From Callorhinus ursinus (lineage: Eukaryota; Chordata; Mammalia; Carnivora; Otariidae): a stretch of DNA of 64,000 nt. The first letter of the stretch is position 1. Every line of letters begins with the position of its first letter. Made by a program: the position numbers and the translations under genes. The stretch lies in NCBI RefSeq assembly GCF_003265705.1, contig NW_020312787.1, positions 9,130,311 through 9,194,310 of the forward strand, written 5' to 3'. Below the pieces are notes generated by a model. The model ran no database searches and was not told the DNA's origin. It saw only the letters and a list, made by a program, of their open reading frames with translations. Shown in pieces: positions 58,247 to 64,000 of this stretch.

Positions 58247-58679
58247 TAAAAAGATGAATGAATAAACAAAACATAATATAGTCACACAAAGCAATATTAT
58301 TCAACTATAAGAAAGAATGAAGTACTAATACACACTACAACATGAATGAACCTTGAAGATATTGTGCTAAGTAAAAGACGTCAGACACAAAAGGTCACAT
58401 ATTGTATGGTTTCATTTATATGAAATATCCAGGATGGGCAAATCCATAGAGACAACAAATTCATGGCGGCAGAGTTTGTGGGGAAAGGAGAATGGGGAGT
58501 GACTATTTAATGTGTATGCAGTTTCCTTTTGGGGTGATGAAAATATTCTGGAACTAGAGTGATGATGGTTGTACAACATTGTTAATGTACTAAATGTAAC
58601 TGAATTAGACACTAAAATGGTTTAAAAGTTGAATTTTATGTTATATTTATTTTGCCATAATAAAATACATAAAAAGAAA

Positions 58680-59979
58680 AAAGTTCAATGACCATGTTCA
58701 AGTGGTAATAAGTCAGTAACACCAACTTTGCTGATGAAAATATTTCTAGAAATAAGAAAATTGATAATACATATACAAACGATTTCAAAATTAGTACAAA
58801 GTACTAAACTTACTGCCAAGACTCAGAGAGAGGGCAAAGTATAAGATAATCTGGACCTTTTCTTTCAAAGTAATGATGATTTTTTAAAAGAATATTTTAC
58901 AATTTTAAGAGATAGCAAATACATGGGATTTATTACTCCCACAGAAGTGCAAATTGACTATGTAAAAATAACTTCAAAATTATTTAAAATAAAATATGAT
59001 AGTCATAATGACTTAAGGAAATTTTGCAATGTTTTAAACCTGACATTTTGAAACTGATATGAAGAAGAAGAGAAAGCCTTCTTTCCTTCAACATATCCCT
59101 TGGTTCTACTAGTGGAAACTAAATATTGGGCAAGAAAAATAGTGGACCAACTCCACATGGCAGTTTTTATATTCTTAACTCACTATACTTTTAGAAGTTC
59201 AATCTGAGTCTTCACAACCTACTTTATCCCAAGCCTGCCTACAAAACATTTCATTGACAGATGTGGCTGGTGGTAGGTTTCCATTTTTAACAAAAGTTAG
59301 TTTCTTGTCTTAAGGTTTGAGTTTGTTTGAAAATCTTTCTGTTATTTCTTTTTCTAATTATGTTGGTTCATCCACTAAAATACTGTTTTCATAACAACTA
59401 CTATTCACAGATGCCTATTTTTAATTTATATGAAAGGAAAACTGTAATTTAGAAACACAATGGCACATTTTTAAAATATTCATTTATAAATGGGCTAGCT
59501 TTGGACCAATCAGCTAGCTTTAGGAAAAAATGTTTATATTTTTGTTTCTTTTTAAAATTATACTAAAATTATTCAAAACCATTTATTTACTGTTAGATTC
59601 AGAATGCTTGCATCTGGTGGTGATACAGGTATCATGCCAATGATTAAGCTCTTAGATTAGCAGTGCTAATAATAATTTGTACACAGATGTTATAAAAAAT
59701 AACCTCTTCTTATTCTAGTTATGCTTATTTTTATGTAACACAAAATTGGGGGGTTTTTTTCAAGTAAACAAATGACATCCACATTTTAAACCCAAATAAG
59801 TTCCTGGCTCAACTCCTACAAGTTGAAATCTACCCTCTGTAGTTACATTTCTCCTTTTTAAATCAATTACTACATTAATTGTAAAGAAGTTTTATGCCAA
59901 AATTATCACAATACCCCAGGGGGGAAAAGTCATAGGCTCTATATATAAATTAAACAGTACAAATGAAGTATTGGCATAC
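58680..59979. other. Unique AT-rich DNA
   Basis: No gene or repeat recognised in 1.3 kb. Confidence 0.4.
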
Positions 59980-60160
59980 ATCAATTCATTCATTTTTTAA
60001 TATAAGAGATGTACATCTACAGTTTGTCAAGCACAAGGCAAGGCGCAAGTGATATAGCAGAGAATAAATACAGATCCTGTTTGCAAGGAGGTTACCCTGT
60101 TGTCAGAGTATTGAATATACAACTATTCAAATAACTAAATAATTTTTTAAAGGTCATGGC
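59980..60160 (-). repeat. L2 LINE 3' end, minus strand
   Basis: CAATTCATTCATTTTTTAATATAAG, GTCAAGCACAAGGCAAGGCGCAAGTGATATAGCAGAGAATAAATACAGATCC and GCAAGGAGGTTACCC fit the reverse L2 3' end. Confidence 0.7.
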
Positions 60161-60639
60161 ATCCCTCTTTTCAAGTGATTTTTTAAAATTTCAAACATTT
60201 TACACTTTGTTTTGTAAAACCATTATTAAGACATGAACCACTCGTATTAAACTGAACTACCAGAGTTTTTTTAAGATTAAAGCTTAATGTTTGATAAGTG
60301 CTGTCAAGACTTTGGATTAAGCATTATAAACATCAATAATATTTATGTGAACCTAGGAAGTGCTCAGCAAAACTATATTAGTTAGGGCCTTTCATGTTGC
60401 AGGGAATATAGATCCACCAAGATGATGCAGATTCACTGGAAGAACACATGGGGAAGAAATTAATCTGAGGAAACTGACACAGCTTCTATACAACCAGACA
60501 ACACAGAGAAATATAAAGAAGCAACAACTGTCTTCAAGCCCAAATAGCAATTCTAGTAACCAACTAGTGGCTCTGATGACGTGTTCATGTAATGATCGCC
60601 TCTGTCTCAAATATGTATTATCTGTCTCATAGTAACCGC
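60161..60639. other. Unassigned DNA
   Basis: No gene recognised. The minus frame 60392-60655 has no family resemblance. Confidence 0.35.
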
Positions 60640-61445
60640 CATTTGAAGTCAGCATTCAGTCTTCTCTTTCTCGCACGTCACAACAAAACCATCAGCAAAT
60701 CCTGACTGCTCTAGATTCAAAATATAGCCTGAATCCCACCACTTCTCACGAGTTCCACAGCTAATGCCATTTCAAGCCACCATCATCTCTCTCCTGGACT
60801 GATCATCCTGTTTCTGCTCTCTCCCTCAGTCCAGTCTCCACACAGCAGCCTGAGCTGTTGTTAAAGGGCACGTCATGTCTTGTCACTTTTCTGTTCAAAA
60901 TCCTCCAATGGCTTCCCAGCACACTTAAAATAAAAGTGCCTCGCCATGGTTTGTAAGGCTTTATAGAATTTGAGTCCTGGATACTTCCAATCTCATTAAC
61001 TATCAGTTTCATTACCTATCTCCCACTGTTCCAACATTGACCTTCTCCCTGTCTCTTAAAAAACAACAATACTCCTGCCTCAAATCTTTTCCAAATGCTA
61101 TTTTCTCTGCTGATAAATACTCTTCCCCCACGTGCTCTCTCCCTCATGTCTTCTAGATCTCTTCTCAATTCAACTATCTCCTCCTAAGAAAAGCCTTCCT
61201 TGACCACCCAATCTAAAAAAACAGAACAAACAAAAACATATAAAAATTCCATTCCCATCTCCGATTTATTTTTCTTTGTGGACTTAGCACTACCTAAAAT
61301 AATATTATATAATTATTCTTTATTTAAGGCCAGTCTCCCCAACTAGGATGTAAGCTAATGAAGGTAAACTTTGCTCACTATTTCATCTTCAGCAGCTTAA
61401 ATAGTGCCTCTCACATAGCAGATATTCAGTACTTATTTAATAACT
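60640..61445 (+). repeat. L2 LINE, long 3' part, plus strand
   Basis: Landmarks in order: CCAAATCCTGACTG-like, CAAGCCACCATCATCTCTCTCCTGGACTG, CAGTCTCCACACAGCAGCCTGAG, AAAATCCTCCAATGGCTTCCCAGC, GCCTTCCTTGACCACCCAATCTAAA, CTAGGATGTAAGCTAATGAAG and CACATAGCAGATATTCAGTACTTATTTAATAAC. One of the best-preserved L2 copies here, covering the end of the RT frame and the 3' UTR, but with no open frame. Confidence 0.92.
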
Positions 61446-61766
61446 ATTTCTTCTGACTCAATATCCCTCTGTCTGCCTTTCTCTCTACTGCCTCTACTTC
61501 TGTAGGTCTAGAATTCAAAACTTCTAAGAAACACTCCCCTTTCCTGAGTTAATCACCATTCAACAGTGATTGTCTAATTAGATCCGGTTACCCAGTAGGC
61601 AGCCAGATGGGAGTCTTGGCTATAGCACCAATCTCTGGTCCCCAATCTCTTATGGCTAGAGCTTCAAGGCACATGGCATAAAACATGAATCCCCTGTGGC
61701 CATTTTCCTCATGTTTTGTGAAAACATAATAGGCACTTAGTTTCTTGGACTCCCGTCTAATATAAA
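61446..61766. other. Unassigned DNA
   Basis: No gene or repeat recognised. Confidence 0.4.
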
Positions 61767-61780
61767 AATAACAAAGTAGA

Positions 61781-61983
61781 GGGGTGCCTGGGTGGCTCAG
61801 TCCATTAAATGTCTGCCTTAGGCTCAGGTCATGATCTCAGGGTTCTGGGATCAAGCCCCACATCCTTTGGGATCCCTGCTCAGCTGGGAGCCTGCTTCTC
61901 CCTCTCCCTCTGCAGCTCCCCCTACTTGTGCCCTCGCATGCACTCTCTCTCTGTCAAATAAATAAATAAAATCTTTTTTAAAA
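61781..61983 (+). mobile_element. Can-SINE, plus strand
   Basis: GGGGTGCCTGGGTGGCTCAG head, body, CT-rich tract, AATAAATAAAATC tail. AAWACAAAGTAGA-type duplication at 61767-61780 and 61984-61997 with one difference. Confidence 0.95.
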
Positions 61984-61997
61984 AATTACAAAGTAGA

Positions 61998-62454
61998 TCT
62001 TTCACTTTGGTTATTTTCCTTCACTCTTTCTCTTTCCATTATGGGTTACAAATTTTCGTGCCACCTATCTAAGGCAACAAATAGGGCCAAACTTCAAAGG
62101 GAATTCCTTTCTTCTCCCCACCAAAATGCTTATTCTATCTCTCCCTCTGAGCAAACCCCTAATCCCACCCTCACTATTTCCCTTCAGTTTTTATGGGGAA
62201 AATTTTCTAATATATAAATTTGTGAGCCATGGTGTTGTAGGTAATTTATTACTTTTTTCTGAAGACTTTTTTTCTCATTTTAATAAGGAATCTTACAGAA
62301 AGCGTGCTTTAACCCAGGAGCAAGAACCTTTAATATGCAATTTTGGGCAGTAGGACGATGATTATGAAGATAATGGCCTTCCTAAAATCCCTCAAATGAC
62401 TTCACTTGCATGACTATTATTAACCTATTCATGAAACTATCCTGTTGTGTGCAA
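61998..62454. other. Unassigned DNA
   Basis: No gene or repeat recognised. The plus frame 62126-62353 shows no family resemblance. Confidence 0.4.
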
Positions 62455-62560
62455 TTCTCATTCATTCACACATTCATTCAGCAAATATTATTGAGTGCCT
62501 ATTTTGATAAGGCACCACGCAGGGCTCTTGGGTCACAAGAGTGGGCTTTCAGCAGAAAGT
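62455..62560 (-). repeat. L2 LINE 3' end, minus strand
   Basis: CATTCATTCACACATTCATTCAGCAAATATTATTGAGTGCCTATTTTGATAAGGCACCACGCAGGGC is a clear reverse L2 terminus. Confidence 0.85.
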
Positions 62561-64000
62561 TATCCTCTTAATGTTTTATTATTAAATATTTCTGGGAATA
62601 AATACACTGCTAAAGCATGTTTAACCAGCAACAATCAGGGTGGATTACTCAGACTTCTTTACTATGGATCACCTGTTTATAGGCAGTACAGGTATATTAT
62701 GAAATTATTAAATGTATGGGGTAAATTTTCTAATGTATAAATCCCTATGATATGGTGTCACTTCCAATTTAGTTAAGAAAATTGCATTTTGTTCTACACT
62801 GTACTCAATTTACTCAACAAGCTGTTTTACTTTTTTAATATTTATTAAAAGATGAGTACCATGACTAAGTATATACTGTTTACACAAATTTACTCATAAG
62901 TACAAACAATTTACTTAAGCTTCCATAAATTTCCATTATATCCATTCATTTTGTTAATATGGTCAAAACGTGTTTTATTTCATAAATGGGTCAACCACTT
63001 CTATTTTTGATAAAAAGGTAATATCCATTCTTTATAAATATTTTTTGAAAAATGTTCATCTTCACCAGCTTTAAAATCATCTCTTTAGCCAGTTTTAATG
63101 TGCCCTACAATATAGCCACAATACATTGCATTACCATCTGCACTAAATGCTATCCTCCCACTCTGCCTTGTTATTCTTACACCTAATCCTCTTTGTAACC
63201 CTTACACCTCCCACACTATCCTAACTTCATAATTGTCACAAAGGAAATGATCATTTCATCTCACACACCATCATTTTCAGCAAATTTTCTCATCCTGGTG
63301 ATGTGGCCTTTAATTCCAGCCATCTGACTATATAAGACCTTTCTTCTCAGGCCATCAGTGGGATGACATTGATAAACTCGGTCCCTCTACTCCTCTAAAT
63401 AGATGACTGCTATATTTTGCTTTGACTCTTAGACATATTGAACATATAGATAACATTTTGATAGCCTCATGTTCACAGACTTTTTTATATCTCCACAACA
63501 TTTTTATGTTCTCCTGCAATGCCATTTTAAGATCAAATATCTAAGCCACTTAACTTAATTGGGAAACATTGTGCTAATTAAGCCAAGGGTGTTGTTTCAA
63601 GTGCCATAATAACCAATTAGCTGGAAAAAAAGCAAATATAAAAAAGACTATATCTCTATGGTGGGTAAAGCACTCACCATTTCATCAATATCAGAGGAGG
63701 TGACCAATGTATAGAGATTACCAAGTGGTATAGCACCATATTTGAAAAGCAATTCATATTCTATGCTCACTAGGTCAGCAGTATCAACTCCACATGCTCT
63801 GGACAACATATTAAATGCATATAATTGCTATGGAATATTAATTATATAAGCATAATTAATTTGTGCAACATTCTTATCCACAGATAGCTGCATTTAAGGT
63901 GAAGGGACAGATCTCATTCCACAGAATTGATCAGGTGGAAAGATTCACTGAACTGGGAGTTATGAGACCTAACCTAGTTCTTGACTCTTTTTTCAATCCC
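62561..64000. other. Unique-looking AT-rich DNA to the window end
   Basis: No gene, RNA or repeat family recognised in 1.4 kb. Confidence 0.4.

Larger units (their letters stand above)
50805..58670 (+). mobile_element. Nearly full-length old L1 carrying six nested insertions
   Basis: The start resembles an L1 5' UTR (AGAAGATGGTTGAGTAGGAAACC, GTCTCTCCATGGAGACAACTATTGAGCTGGC). ORF1-like sequence runs to about 53000. ORF2 follows from about 53350 with the linker (TCTCTGATGAATTCTACCAAAC, 55055), RT remnants (AGGATGCACATTTTCACCACTGC, 55785) and the C-terminal part. The 3' UTR ends with TATTTATTTTGCCATAATAAAATAC. Subtracting the insertions leaves about 6.1 kb, close to a complete L1. Many stops and frameshifts make it inactive. 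Confidence 0.88.

Overview
The window reads as non-coding nuclear DNA from a placental mammal of the order Carnivora. About twenty-five dispersed tRNA-derived SINEs share a head reading roughly GGGGCGCCTGGGTGGCTCAG, a CT-rich body and an AATAAA-rich tail, which is the Can-SINE hallmark. Several L1 copies end in the carnivore-type 3' UTR (a segment around GAGCACTGGGTGTT, then a terminal segment around TACACCTGAAACTAAT). The SINE head resembles the arctoid form (bears, seals, mustelids) more than the dog or cat forms, but that is inference from remembered consensus sequences. I found no intact protein-coding gene, no exon I can support and no working RNA gene. The window looks intergenic or deeply intronic.

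Layout. 1-5 kb: short L1 3' ends, L2 and MIR relics and Can-SINEs. 5.4-7 kb: a RAC1 processed pseudogene set inside an old L2. 7-13.6 kb: L2, MIR and MER20 relics with largely unique DNA. 13.9-21 kb: a dense L1 field with nested L1s and SINEs and a scrambled ORF2 junction. 21.7-23.6 kb: a HAL1-like (L1 ORF1-type) element. 23.6-29.3 kb: mostly unique DNA with an antisense L1, a MIR, a SINE and an L2. 29.3-34.1 kb: an old L1/HAL1 with a tandemly repetitive 5' end. 34.3-44.4 kb: the least repetitive part, including a candidate conserved stretch (36.4-37.3 kb) and an unassigned G+C-richer block (39.0-40.6 kb). 44.6-50.8 kb: old L1 and HAL1 pieces on both strands. 50.8-58.7 kb: a nearly full-length old L1 broken by six later insertions. 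58.7-64 kb: unique DNA with L2 relics and one SINE.

The two gene-derived features are both L1-machinery products. The RAC1 retrocopy has a 17-bp target-site duplication, a poly(A) tail and a premature stop. At 56632-57043 a 28S rRNA fragment is fused in sense orientation to an mRNA 3' end with AATAAA and a poly(A) tail, flanked by a perfect 18-bp target-site duplication. This rRNA-mRNA chimeric retrocopy is the most unusual object here. I do not see an undescribed biological system. The rest is a record of nested retrotransposition, and the unique blocks can only be assessed by alignment to other genomes.
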